NCBI GenBank assembly: GCA_934463115.1
Contig: CAKSIN010000026.1
Coordinates: 1 to 29,791 of the forward strand
DNA: 29,791 bases
From: an uncultured Clostridia bacterium
GTDB lineage: Bacteria > Bacillota > Clostridia > UMGS1810
Direction of reading: 5' to 3'
The position numbers were made by a program, and so were the translations under genes. Each line of letters starts with the position of its first letter. The stretch's first letter is position 1. Shown one piece after another: positions 15,641 to 23,231 of this stretch. The notes below the pieces were generated by a model, which saw only the letters and a program-made list of their open reading frames with translations, made no database searches and had not been told where the DNA came from.

Positions 15641-16621
15641 ATGATAAAAATAGCAATAATCGGATACGGAAATCTCGGTCGCGGAGTGGAATATGCGGTG
15701 TCAAACAGCAGCGATACGGAACTTGTGGGTGTGTTCACAAGGCGCAAACCGAATGAATTGAAAACCGTTTTTCCGCAGACAAAGGTGTACGGTATAAGCA
15801 GCGTTGGTGATTTTAAAGATAAGATTGATGTTGCGATTTTGTGCGGCGGAAGTGCAACGGATTTGCCGGTGCAGACTCCCGAATTTGCCAAAATGTTTAA
15901 TGTTGTGGACAGCTTTGACACGCATGCCAAAATACCGGATCACTTTGCCAATGTGGACAAAGAGGCGAAAAAGTCAAATAAGACGGCGGTTATATCCGTG
16001 GGTTGGGATCCCGGTATGTTTTCGCTCAGTCGTTTGTATTCGAATGCAATTTTGCCTAATGGAAAGGACTATACGTTCTGGGGCAAAGGTGTGAGTCAGG
16101 GACATTCGGACGCAATACGCAGAATAGACGGTGTTCTCGATGCCCGTCAGTACACAATACCGGTGGAAAGTGCGCTTGAATCGGTGCGCCGCGGAGATAA
16201 TCCCGATCTTACAACAAGGCAGAAGCATACGCGCGAATGCTTTGTTGTGGCAGAAGAAGGGGCAGACCTCGAAAGAATAGAAAATGAGATAAAGACAATG
16301 CCGAACTACTTTTCCGACTATGATACCACGGTTCATTTTGTATCACAGGAGGAGCTTAAGCGCGACCACAGCGGTATTCCTCACGGCGGATTTGTGATTC
16401 GCAGCGGAGCTACCGGCAACGGAGAAAATCACCATGTAATAGAATACAGCCTGCGTTTGGATTCCAATCCGGAATTTACCGCGTCGGTGCTTGTTGCGTA
16501 TGCGCGTGCGGCATACAGATTGAATACCGAGGGCAAAACCGGATGCATGACGGTTTTTGATATTGCACCCAAGTACCTTTTGCCGATGTCGTATGAAGAA
16601 ATAATCGGGACAATGCTCTGA
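15641..16621 (+). CDS. ddh: meso-diaminopimelate D-dehydrogenase
   Basis: The enzyme interconverts L-tetrahydrodipicolinate plus ammonia and meso-DAP with NADP(H), giving a one-step route to the wall and lysine precursor, or DAP breakdown in reverse. The 326-residue protein begins with a Rossmann motif GYGNLGRGVE (8-17) and FTRRKP. It contains SVGWDPGMFSL and GKGVSQGHSDAIRRIDGV, hallmarks of Ddh, and ends in the family dimer region. The ATG at 15641 follows GGGGGAA; an upstream in-frame ATG at 15620 has no good site. It is the last gene of the murD-M42 run, followed by hairpins. Confidence 0.95.
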   Translation: MIKIAIIGYGNLGRGVEYAVSNSSDTELVGVFTRRKPNELKTVFPQTKVYGISSVGDFKDKIDVAILCGGSATDLPVQTPEFAKMFNVVDSFDTHAKIPDHFANVDKEAKKSNKTAVISVGWDPGMFSLSRLYSNAILPNGKDYTFWGKGVSQGHSDAIRRIDGVLDARQYTIPVESALESVRRGDNPDLTTRQKHTRECFVVAEEGADLERIENEIKTMPNYFSDYDTTVHFVSQEELKRDHSGIPHGGFVIRSGATGNGENHHVIEYSLRLDSNPEFTASVLVAYARAAYRLNTEGKTGCMTVFDIAPKYLLPMSYEEIIGTML

Positions 16622-16628
16622 TACAATT

Positions 16629-16697
16629 GGGGCTGCAGATTTGCAAACAGAGCAAAAACGCAGCCCCTATATAATCAACCGGACGATGCGCCGGTTG
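16629..16697 (+). terminator. Two tandem hairpins after ddh (weak terminator candidates)
   Basis: GGGGCTGC (16629-16636) pairs with GCAGCCCC (16660-16667) around a 23-base loop, followed by a CAACCGG/CCGGTTG hairpin at about 16677-16697. Neither has a proper T run, although ATTT follows the second closely. They end the murD-ddh run and may act as a weak or factor-dependent terminator or as a 3' end stabiliser. Confidence 0.45.
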
Positions 16698-16705
16698 TTG
16701 TAATT

Positions 16706-16726
16706 TATAATATGCACAAATGTGCA
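16706..16726 (+). promoter_or_regulatory. TATAAT box and 14-base palindrome before the DUF6873-like gene
   Basis: TATAAT (16706-16711) is followed at once by the perfect inverted repeat TGCACA-AA-TGTGCA (16713-16726), which would cover the transcription start. No good -35 box is seen 17 bases upstream, which suggests activator dependence or that this is not a promoter. The palindrome is a candidate operator. Confidence 0.35.
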
Positions 16727-17439
16727 GTGGGGTGATAGCGATAAAGATTATTACAGCAGGTAATATGGACAGGGAAATACTGCAAAATCTCAAAAAAAGA
16801 GGATTTGATGTGATTGGTACATCGCCGCTTGAATCCGTGTTGGAGCCGCTTAAATATCATGCAGATATGCAGATTGCCCGTTTTGGCGGCAGCGCCGTTA
16901 TTGAACCGACGCTGTTTGATGTGTACAAGGATTATTTTGTCGGCTCAAAGGTGCGTGCGGTGTGCGGAAATACGAGCCTTAACGGTAACTACCCGGGCGA
17001 TGTGGCATATAATATATCAGCGGTCGGAGAAGTTATTTTCCACAAAACGTCGGTTACGGATTCGGCTGTGACCGATGCCGCCCGTGATGAAAAAATGATA
17101 TTTGCCGATGTGGCGCAGGGCTACAGCGGATGCAGTATTTGCAGAATCGGTACAAATGCGATTATAACTGCCGATGTTCCGATATATCATACTGCCGCCG
17201 CATACGGGATTGAGGCGCTGCTGATTTCCCCGGGAAATATCGGTCTTGACGGATTTGATACCGGATTTATAGGCGGATGTTCATTTTTATACAATGGCAC
17301 GGTTTACTTTTTCGGCAGTCTGAGATTTCATCCGGACAGAGAGCTGATAACGGACTTTTGCCGGCAGTGCAATACCGAAATTTGCGAGCTTTCCGAAATG
17401 CCGCTGACAGATTATGGTTCTGCGGTGGTTATTGAGTAA
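16720..17439 (+). CDS. DUF6873-like GME-fold protein, function unknown
   Basis: A protein of about 239 residues resembling the clostridial DUF6873 family, assigned to the guanidine-modifying-enzyme (pentein) fold. The pentein-like residues are YHADMQ (His47, Asp49), GYSGCSIC (Cys138) and LDGFDTGFIGGC ending in Cys187, the likely nucleophile by analogy. The substrate is unknown. The start is unsettled: ATG at 16720 has no Shine-Dalgarno and lies inside a palindrome, GTG at 16732 directly follows GTGG, and GGGGTGA could serve a rarer start a little further on. The family name is recalled from motif pattern, not a search. Confidence 0.6.
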   Translation: MCSGVIAIKIITAGNMDREILQNLKKRGFDVIGTSPLESVLEPLKYHADMQIARFGGSAVIEPTLFDVYKDYFVGSKVRAVCGNTSLNGNYPGDVAYNISAVGEVIFHKTSVTDSAVTDAARDEKMIFADVAQGYSGCSICRIGTNAIITADVPIYHTAAAYGIEALLISPGNIGLDGFDTGFIGGCSFLYNGTVYFFGSLRFHPDRELITDFCRQCNTEICELSEMPLTDYGSAVVIE

Positions 17440-17483
17440 TTGCCGGAATACTACACATACTATCAGTAGTACGGCTAAAGGTT

Positions 17484-18260
17484 GTGAAAATATTGTGTAA
17501 AGAAATTATTATAACAGACGAAACAGCTTTCGGCGCTGACTTGAATTCACATGTGAATGACAAAATGAAATGCACGGATTGCAGCGGAAAGACGGTATAC
17601 ATTGCAGAAAATGTTGAAGAAAATGACGATTTGTACGAATTGTGCCTTGCTCTGGCCGACTTTGTGTGTTCGTCGGCAGTAAAAAACGATATAGAAATAT
17701 ATCTTGCAAAAAATTACACATGTTTTAACAGCGAGGAAACAGAAATGATTGTTTCGGAGGTTATGACATGTGCCGAACTTAAGGAGATGGCAGGGCGAAT
17801 GTTTTTGTTCCTCAGGTTTCAGGACAGCATTGAACCCACGGCATTCTACAGATTTCGGTGCGACGATATAAAAGAGGCAGTGCTTCGCCGTACCGACGAA
17901 GAAGCCGAAAACGTCATTGCAATGGACAGCCGTGAAGAATTTATACGGCTTATGCGATATTTCGCGTCCATGTCGACAGTGGTTTGCGAAAGTGTTGATC
18001 TTGTGGCTGCCGATGACGGTATACGGCTGATAAATCCCGTTATATCAAACGGCGGATTTATGGAGGAACTCGGTATGCTGGATTCGGATGCCGATGACGC
18101 ATTTACAGACCTTGTGGCACTCAATCCGCAAAGAATAACAATTCACGGCAGGGAATTTTACGAAAAGCAAAAGAGAGTTTCGTACATCATAAACAGTGTT
18201 TTTGGGGAAAGAATAGTGTTTTGCGGAGGGTGCGATTTGTGCACTCCGAAGAAAATGTAA
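17484..18260 (+). CDS. ytxC: YtxC-like protein (putative sporulation protein)
   Basis: A 258-residue soluble protein. The middle part, with FRCDDIKEAVLRRTDEEAE and then REEFIRLMRYFASM, fits the YtxC pattern (a helical region followed by EFIxLLKYFV). The C-terminus ALNPQRITIH...VFGERIVFCGGCDLC fits the YtxC ending, including the CxxCxxC-like cysteines. YtxC is widespread in spore formers and its biochemical role is unknown. The GTG start at 17484 has only a close AAAGG; TTG at 17493 is an alternative. The match is weak outside these blocks, so the call is moderate. Confidence 0.55.
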   Translation: MKILCKEIIITDETAFGADLNSHVNDKMKCTDCSGKTVYIAENVEENDDLYELCLALADFVCSSAVKNDIEIYLAKNYTCFNSEETEMIVSEVMTCAELKEMAGRMFLFLRFQDSIEPTAFYRFRCDDIKEAVLRRTDEEAENVIAMDSREEFIRLMRYFASMSTVVCESVDLVAADDGIRLINPVISNGGFMEELGMLDSDADDAFTDLVALNPQRITIHGREFYEKQKRVSYIINSVFGERIVFCGGCDLCTPKKM

Positions 18261-18268
18261 AAAAGATA

Positions 18269-18297
18269 GTGACAAAGCAAACTTTTTATGATAAAAT
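18269..18297 (+). promoter_or_regulatory. Promoter for the radical SAM gene
   Basis: GTGACA (18269-18274) and TAAAAT (18292-18297) are spaced by 17 bases, with TGA giving an extended -10. A start near 18304 leaves about 17 bases to the ATG at 18321. Confidence 0.55.
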
Positions 18298-18320
18298 ACT
18301 GAATTGGGAGTTAGAAGCTG

Positions 18321-19997
18321 ATGAAAGCGGTTATTGCGGCAATTAACGCAAAATATGTTCACACATCGCTTTCCGTGCGGTGCATTGCAAAGGCGGCGGA
18401 AGGAATTTGTGAATGTGAAACAGCAGAATATACGATAAACGATTCTACAGACGGCATAATTTCGGATATGTACGAAAAGGCGGCTGATGTTGCGGCTTTT
18501 TCGTGCTACATATGGAACATAGAAACGGTGCTTCGTGTTGCAAGGTCGCTTAAACTTGTGTCACCGAAAACACAGATTGTCCTCGGTGGGTACGAGGTGA
18601 TGTTTGACTCGGATTCCGTTATGAAAAATAATCCGTTTGTTGATTATATTTGTCTCGGTGAGGGGGAAATATCTTTTGCAAATCTCCTTCGTGCGCTGAT
18701 GGGTGAAACGGATATTTCAGATGCGGGCAATGTTGTTTACCGCAGTGCCGACGGCAAAGAAATAATCGCCAATCCGTCCGATGGGCGGTGCGTGGATATG
18801 GACAGTGTGCCGATTCCGTATGACGGAAATATTGACTCGGTGAAAAACAAGATAGTATACTATGAATCGTCACGCGGGTGTCCGTACCGTTGCACATACT
18901 GTATATCCGGTATAAACGGTGGTGTTCGGTTTCGCAGTGCGGAAAAGGTGTGTGATGATTTAAATTTATTTATAAGCAGGCATATTCCTCTTGTAAAGTT
19001 TGTTGACAGAACATTCAACGCAAACCCGAAGCGCGCATATCGGATATTTGAGTACATAATCAACACGCGTGCAGATACACGTTTTCATATGGAGCTTGCC
19101 GGTGACATTCTTGACGATGCTACAATAGAACTTTTGAAAACGGCTCCGGCGGGATTGTTTCAGTTCGAAATCGGTGTTCAGACCACGAATCCCGATACAA
19201 TGGACGCTATCTGCCGAAAAATATCTTTCCGCAAACTGAGACAAAACACACAAAGGCTGATTGAGGCAGGTAACATTCACATTCACCTCGACCTGATAGC
19301 CGGGCTTCCGTATGAAGATATGGAATCATTCAAAAAGTCGTTTGACGACGTTATTTCAATTCGGCCGCATGTATTGCAGCTCGGATTTTTAAAAATGCTC
19401 AAGGGTTCCGAAATTCTGGCACAAAGCGGAAAACACGGCTATGTATACAGACCGTATCCGCCGTATGAAGTGCTTGAAAACAAATATATTTCGTACGGTG
19501 AGCTGCTTGAGTTAAAACGCGTTGAGTGTGCACTGGACAGATATTACAACAGCGGAACATTTGCAAAGACAATGGATTATCTCTTTGAGATTTATAATGA
19601 CAGATACAGATTGTTTTATGATATAAGCGAATATTTTGAAAAAAATTTTGCACAAAATATTGCCTTTTCAAAGCAGGCACTTTTTGATGCGCTTTACGGA
19701 TGCTTTTCGCATGCGGACATGAGTGATGAATTTATACAGGCACTCAAATTTGATTATTTGCATGCGTTTCGTGCGGCAAAGAGACCGCAGTGGTTTGGCG
19801 AATATGATTCGTCCGCGCTTGATGCCGCGTATGAGTTTTTTAAAGATGAAAACATTAAAGCAGAATTTTTCCCGAAATACAGCAATGTACCGGCAAAGGA
19901 AATTATGAAGCATATACACGCGGAAGGATTTCCGCAGGGGATACTGCTTTTTGATTATAAAGAGAATATGGTGTACAATATTTCAGATTACATATGA
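18321..19997 (+). CDS. B12-binding-domain radical SAM protein with DUF4080
   Basis: A 558-residue enzyme with three parts. An N-terminal cobalamin-binding-like Rossmann domain (about 1-135, with VLGGYEVMFDS and DYICLGEGE) comes first. A radical SAM domain follows, whose cluster ligands are Cys187, Cys191 and Cys194 in SRGCPYRCTYC. The C-terminal extension is of the DUF4080 type. The N-domain lacks the DxHxxG base-off motif, so cobalamin may bind base-on or not at all. The substrate is unknown. GGGAG precedes the ATG. It lies directly upstream of guaA, whose probable promoter is inside its 3' end. Confidence 0.9.
   Translation: MKAVIAAINAKYVHTSLSVRCIAKAAEGICECETAEYTINDSTDGIISDMYEKAADVAAFSCYIWNIETVLRVARSLKLVSPKTQIVLGGYEVMFDSDSVMKNNPFVDYICLGEGEISFANLLRALMGETDISDAGNVVYRSADGKEIIANPSDGRCVDMDSVPIPYDGNIDSVKNKIVYYESSRGCPYRCTYCISGINGGVRFRSAEKVCDDLNLFISRHIPLVKFVDRTFNANPKRAYRIFEYIINTRADTRFHMELAGDILDDATIELLKTAPAGLFQFEIGVQTTNPDTMDAICRKISFRKLRQNTQRLIEAGNIHIHLDLIAGLPYEDMESFKKSFDDVISIRPHVLQLGFLKMLKGSEILAQSGKHGYVYRPYPPYEVLENKYISYGELLELKRVECALDRYYNSGTFAKTMDYLFEIYNDRYRLFYDISEYFEKNFAQNIAFSKQALFDALYGCFSHADMSDEFIQALKFDYLHAFRAAKRPQWFGEYDSSALDAAYEFFKDENIKAEFFPKYSNVPAKEIMKHIHAEGFPQGILLFDYKENMVYNISDYI
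19951..19979 (+). promoter_or_regulatory. Candidate internal promoter for guaA
   Basis: TTGATT (19951-19956) and TACAAT (19974-19979), spaced by 17 bases, lie inside the 3' end of the radical SAM gene. A start near 19986 would give a 28-base leader to the guaA ATG at 20014. It could be chance within coding sequence. Confidence 0.45.
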
Positions 19998-20013
19998 TGA
20001 TATGGAGGCAGAC

Positions 20014-21549
20014 ATGGAAAACGAATTGATTATCGTCCTTGATTTCGGCGGACAGTACAATCAGCTGATTGCAAGGAGAGTAAGAGAATGCAACGTGTAT
20101 TGCGAGGTTATGCCGTACACGGCAGGTATTGAAAAGATAAGGGCAAAGAATCCCAAGGGTATTATCTTTACCGGAGGACCTAACAGCGTATATGATCCCA
20201 GTTCACCGTCCTGCACAAAGGAATACTTTGAGATTGGTGTCCCGGTTCTCGGAATATGCTACGGCAGCCAGCTTATGTGCCATATAAACGGTGGAACGGT
20301 TGAAACTGCCGATGTGAGCGAATTTGGAAAAACCGAAATGCATGTTGACACATCCAGCCTGATATTCAAGGGGATTGATTCCGATTCCGTGTGCTGGATG
20401 AGCCATACCGACGCAATGAAAAAGGTTCCCGAGGGATTCAGAATAACCGCACACACGGCATCGTGTCCGATTGCCGCTATGGAGAACGAAGAAAAAGGAC
20501 TCTATGCGGTTCAGTTCCACCCGGAGGTAGAGCATACGACATTCGGCCGCGAAATTCTGCACAACTTCCTTTACAATGTGTGCAAGGTTTCCGGTGACTG
20601 GAGAATGGATGAATTTGTGCGCAAATCCATAGATGCTCTCAAAGCCAAAATCGGTGACAAAAAGGTTCTTTGCGCTCTCTCGGGCGGTGTAGACAGCTCG
20701 GTTGCGGCTGTGATGATTCACAAGGCAGTAGGCAAACAGCTTACATGTATTTTTGTGGATCACGGTCTGCTCAGAAAGAACGAGGGCGATGAGGTAGAAA
20801 AGATTTTCTCCGAGCAGTTTGACATGAACCTTATCCGAGTAAACGCTCAGGACAGATTTTTAAACAAGCTTGCCGGAGTAACCGAGCCGGAAAAGAAACG
20901 CAAAATCATAGGCGAAGAATTTATCCGTGTGTTTGAGGATGAAGCAAAGAAAATCGGCAAAGTGGATTACCTTGTTCAGGGCACAATCTATCCGGACGTA
21001 ATAGAGAGCGGAGCCGGTGATGCGGCTGTTATCAAGAGCCATCACAATGTCGGCGGACTTCCGGATTGCGTTGATTTCAAAGAGATTATCGAGCCGCTCA
21101 GAGACTTGTTTAAGGATGAAGTTCGTAAGGTTGGCCTTGAACTCGGAATACCGGAATTTCTTGTTTGGCGGCAGCCGTTCCCGGGACCGGGACTTGCAAT
21201 TCGTGTTCTCGGCGATATCACGCGCGATAAACTCGAAATACTTAAGGATGCAGATTATATCTTCCGCGACGAAATTGCAAAAGCAGGACTTGACCGCAGC
21301 ATTCACCAGTATTTTGCCGTGCTTACAAACATGCGCAGCGTCGGTGTAATGGGCGACGGCAGAACCTACGATTACGCAATCGCTCTGCGCGGTGTGACCA
21401 CAAACGACTTTATGACTGCCGATTGGGCAAGAATACCATACGATGTCCTTGACAACGTTTCGCGCAGAATCATTAACGAGGTTGATCACGTAAACAGAAT
21501 CGTGTATGATGTGACGAGTAAGCCGCCGGCTACGATAGAATTCGAGTGA
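20014..21549 (+). CDS. guaA: GMP synthase (glutamine-hydrolysing)
   Basis: The enzyme converts XMP to GMP with ATP and glutamine. The 511-residue protein has an N-terminal class I glutamine amidotransferase with Cys82 (GICYGSQ) and His169/Glu171 (FHPEVEH). The ATP-pyrophosphatase domain follows with P-loop SGGVDSS at 223-229, then the dimerisation domain ending in the standard KPPATIEFE. The ATG at 20014 follows TGGAGG; the open frame extends into the upstream gene but the family starts here. A clear terminator follows about 48 bases after the stop. No guanine riboswitch is seen upstream. Confidence 0.97.
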   Translation: MENELIIVLDFGGQYNQLIARRVRECNVYCEVMPYTAGIEKIRAKNPKGIIFTGGPNSVYDPSSPSCTKEYFEIGVPVLGICYGSQLMCHINGGTVETADVSEFGKTEMHVDTSSLIFKGIDSDSVCWMSHTDAMKKVPEGFRITAHTASCPIAAMENEEKGLYAVQFHPEVEHTTFGREILHNFLYNVCKVSGDWRMDEFVRKSIDALKAKIGDKKVLCALSGGVDSSVAAVMIHKAVGKQLTCIFVDHGLLRKNEGDEVEKIFSEQFDMNLIRVNAQDRFLNKLAGVTEPEKKRKIIGEEFIRVFEDEAKKIGKVDYLVQGTIYPDVIESGAGDAAVIKSHHNVGGLPDCVDFKEIIEPLRDLFKDEVRKVGLELGIPEFLVWRQPFPGPGLAIRVLGDITRDKLEILKDADYIFRDEIAKAGLDRSIHQYFAVLTNMRSVGVMGDGRTYDYAIALRGVTTNDFMTADWARIPYDVLDNVSRRIINEVDHVNRIVYDVTSKPPATIEFE

Positions 21550-21596
21550 GTTTTTGTCACCGGCAAAACGATTTTTAAAAAATTTAATAACCCAAA

Positions 21597-21637
21597 TAGA
21601 CCTTAGAAGCGTAAACTTTTAAGGTCTAATTTTTTAT
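21597..21637 (+). terminator. Intrinsic terminator after guaA
   Basis: TAGACCTTA (21597-21605) pairs perfectly with TAAGGTCTA (21620-21628), with a 14-base loop, followed by ATTTTTTAT. It closes the guaA transcript and isolates the following ATPase gene. The rest of the intergenic stretch up to the promoter at 21763 shows nothing clear. Confidence 0.85.
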
Positions 21638-21762
21638 AGCACAGCTGATAAACCTCATAAGCACGCACATTAAATTTTATAAATTCTCAGCGTTTTTCGT
21701 GGATTATTTTTGGTTTTAGCTGTCAAATTCCCGAATAGATATACTAAATCTGTCCTGAATTG

Positions 21763-21791
21763 TTGACTATCGGGTAATAATATGCTATAAT
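21763..21791 (+). promoter_or_regulatory. Strong promoter of the AAA/DUF4143 ATPase gene
   Basis: TTGACT (21763-21768), a 17-base spacer and a perfect TATAAT (21786-21791) with TGC before it (extended -10). This is one of the best promoters in the window. The expected start is near 21798, 40 bases before the ATG. Confidence 0.8.
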
Positions 21792-21837
21792 TAAGCTATT
21801 AAAAGTTGTAATGTCGACTAAAAATGGAGTAGATGAT

Positions 21838-23091
21838 ATGGAAATTAAACGGGATTTATATTTAAACAAACTGATAAAACGAGAGTGTAATGGTTTGGTT
21901 AAGGTTGTAACCGGCATAGGAAGATGCGGTAAATCGTATTTGCTTTTTCGTTTATATCACGATTATTTGCTTAATAAAGGAATTAACGAAGACCATCTTA
22001 TAGAAATTGCTCTTGATGATATAATGAATGATGAACTCAGAGAGCCGAAAGTATTGTATAATTATATAAAGAAACAAATTAAAGACAAAGAACAATACTA
22101 CCTTTTTCTTGATGAAATACAATATGTCGGAGATTTTTCAGATTTGGTAAACGGACTGTCTCATATCAGGAATTTGGATGTATATATAACAGGAAGCAAC
22201 TCTAAATTTTTGTCGAGTGACATTCTTACGGAATTCAGAGGCAGAGGGGATGAAATACACGTTAATCCTCTTTCTTTTGCTGAGTACAATTCAGTATATG
22301 ACGGCAGTGTGTCACAAGCGTGGAAAGACTATTATACCTATGGCGGACTTCCACTCATTCTGACTCGTGAAGATGATGAAATGAAAGCTGAATATCTTTT
22401 GTCTTTATTAAAAAAGGTTTATATCAGCGATATTGTTGACAGAAACAAAATCCGTAATGAAAGCGAGCTTGAAGAATTAGTTAATATTCTTGCATCCTCT
22501 GTCGGCTCGCTTACCAATCCCGCCAAGCTCAGCAGAACTTTCAAAAGTGTTAAAAACAGCAAAATCACCGAAAAAACCATAAAAAAATATTTGGGTTATC
22601 TTACAGACGCATTTTTGATGGATAAGGCAGTCAGATACGATGTAAAGGGTAAAAGATATATTGAAACACCTTCAAAATATTATTTTACCGACATCGGCAT
22701 AAGAAATGCACAGCTTAATTTCAGACAGCAAGAAGAAAATCATATTATGGAAAACATAATATTTAATGAACTTAAAATCAGAGGCTATCGTGTAGATGTC
22801 GGCGTTGTGGAAATTGTCGAAACCAATGATGAAGGTAAAAGGGTGCAAAAGGGACTGGAAATAGATTTTGTTGCAACAAAAGGCAACAATAAGTATTACA
22901 TCCAATCAGCTTTTGATATGCCGAATGAATCAAAAGAAAAGCAGGAAAAGAAATCCTTGTTAAAAACAAAAGATTCCTTTAAAAAAATCATTGTCGTAAA
23001 AGATGATATTAAACTTAAACGCGATGATAGCGGCATTACCACTATGGGCATATTTGATTTTTTGCTTAATGAAAACAGTTTGGATATGTAA
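21838..23091 (+). CDS. ATP-binding protein, AAA_14/DUF4143 family
   Basis: A 417-residue ATPase. Walker A is GIGRCGKS (residues 26-33), Walker B is YLFLDE (88-93), and ITGSNSKFLSSDI near 125 is the usual sensor segment. The C-terminal DUF4143 domain, with EIDFVA near residue 341 and KYYIQSA near 353, resembles a PD-(D/E)xK nuclease fold with Gln in place of the last Lys. The function of this large, often horizontally moved family is unsettled. The gene is visibly more AT-rich than its neighbours, has its own strong promoter and sits after a terminator, so it looks like a single-gene insert. The ATG at 21838 follows GGAG at 8 bases. Confidence 0.9.
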   Translation: MEIKRDLYLNKLIKRECNGLVKVVTGIGRCGKSYLLFRLYHDYLLNKGINEDHLIEIALDDIMNDELREPKVLYNYIKKQIKDKEQYYLFLDEIQYVGDFSDLVNGLSHIRNLDVYITGSNSKFLSSDILTEFRGRGDEIHVNPLSFAEYNSVYDGSVSQAWKDYYTYGGLPLILTREDDEMKAEYLLSLLKKVYISDIVDRNKIRNESELEELVNILASSVGSLTNPAKLSRTFKSVKNSKITEKTIKKYLGYLTDAFLMDKAVRYDVKGKRYIETPSKYYFTDIGIRNAQLNFRQQEENHIMENIIFNELKIRGYRVDVGVVEIVETNDEGKRVQKGLEIDFVATKGNNKYYIQSAFDMPNESKEKQEKKSLLKTKDSFKKIIVVKDDIKLKRDDSGITTMGIFDFLLNENSLDM

Positions 23092-23121
23092 AATATTTTT
23101 CATATTTTTTCTCAAAAGGGG

Positions 23122-23150
23122 TAGAAAAATTTACAAATTTATGATACAAT
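23122..23150 (+). promoter_or_regulatory. Candidate promoter of the secreted transglutaminase-like gene
   Basis: TACAAT (23145-23150) with TGA before it (extended -10), and a poor -35 TAGAAA (23122-23127) 17 bases upstream. The leader would be about 75 bases. Confidence 0.4.
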
Positions 23151-23231
23151 GAACTGTAAAGCCTTAAAGAATGTTAAATAATATAGATAAGAATTAATTC
23201 AGCAGTATCATGTACGTGAGGAGAGGTATAT

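Noticed and set aside
16629..16667. Strong intrinsic terminator after ddh
   Set aside because: The stem is good, but the loop is 23 bases and no T run follows, so it is listed only as a weak candidate.
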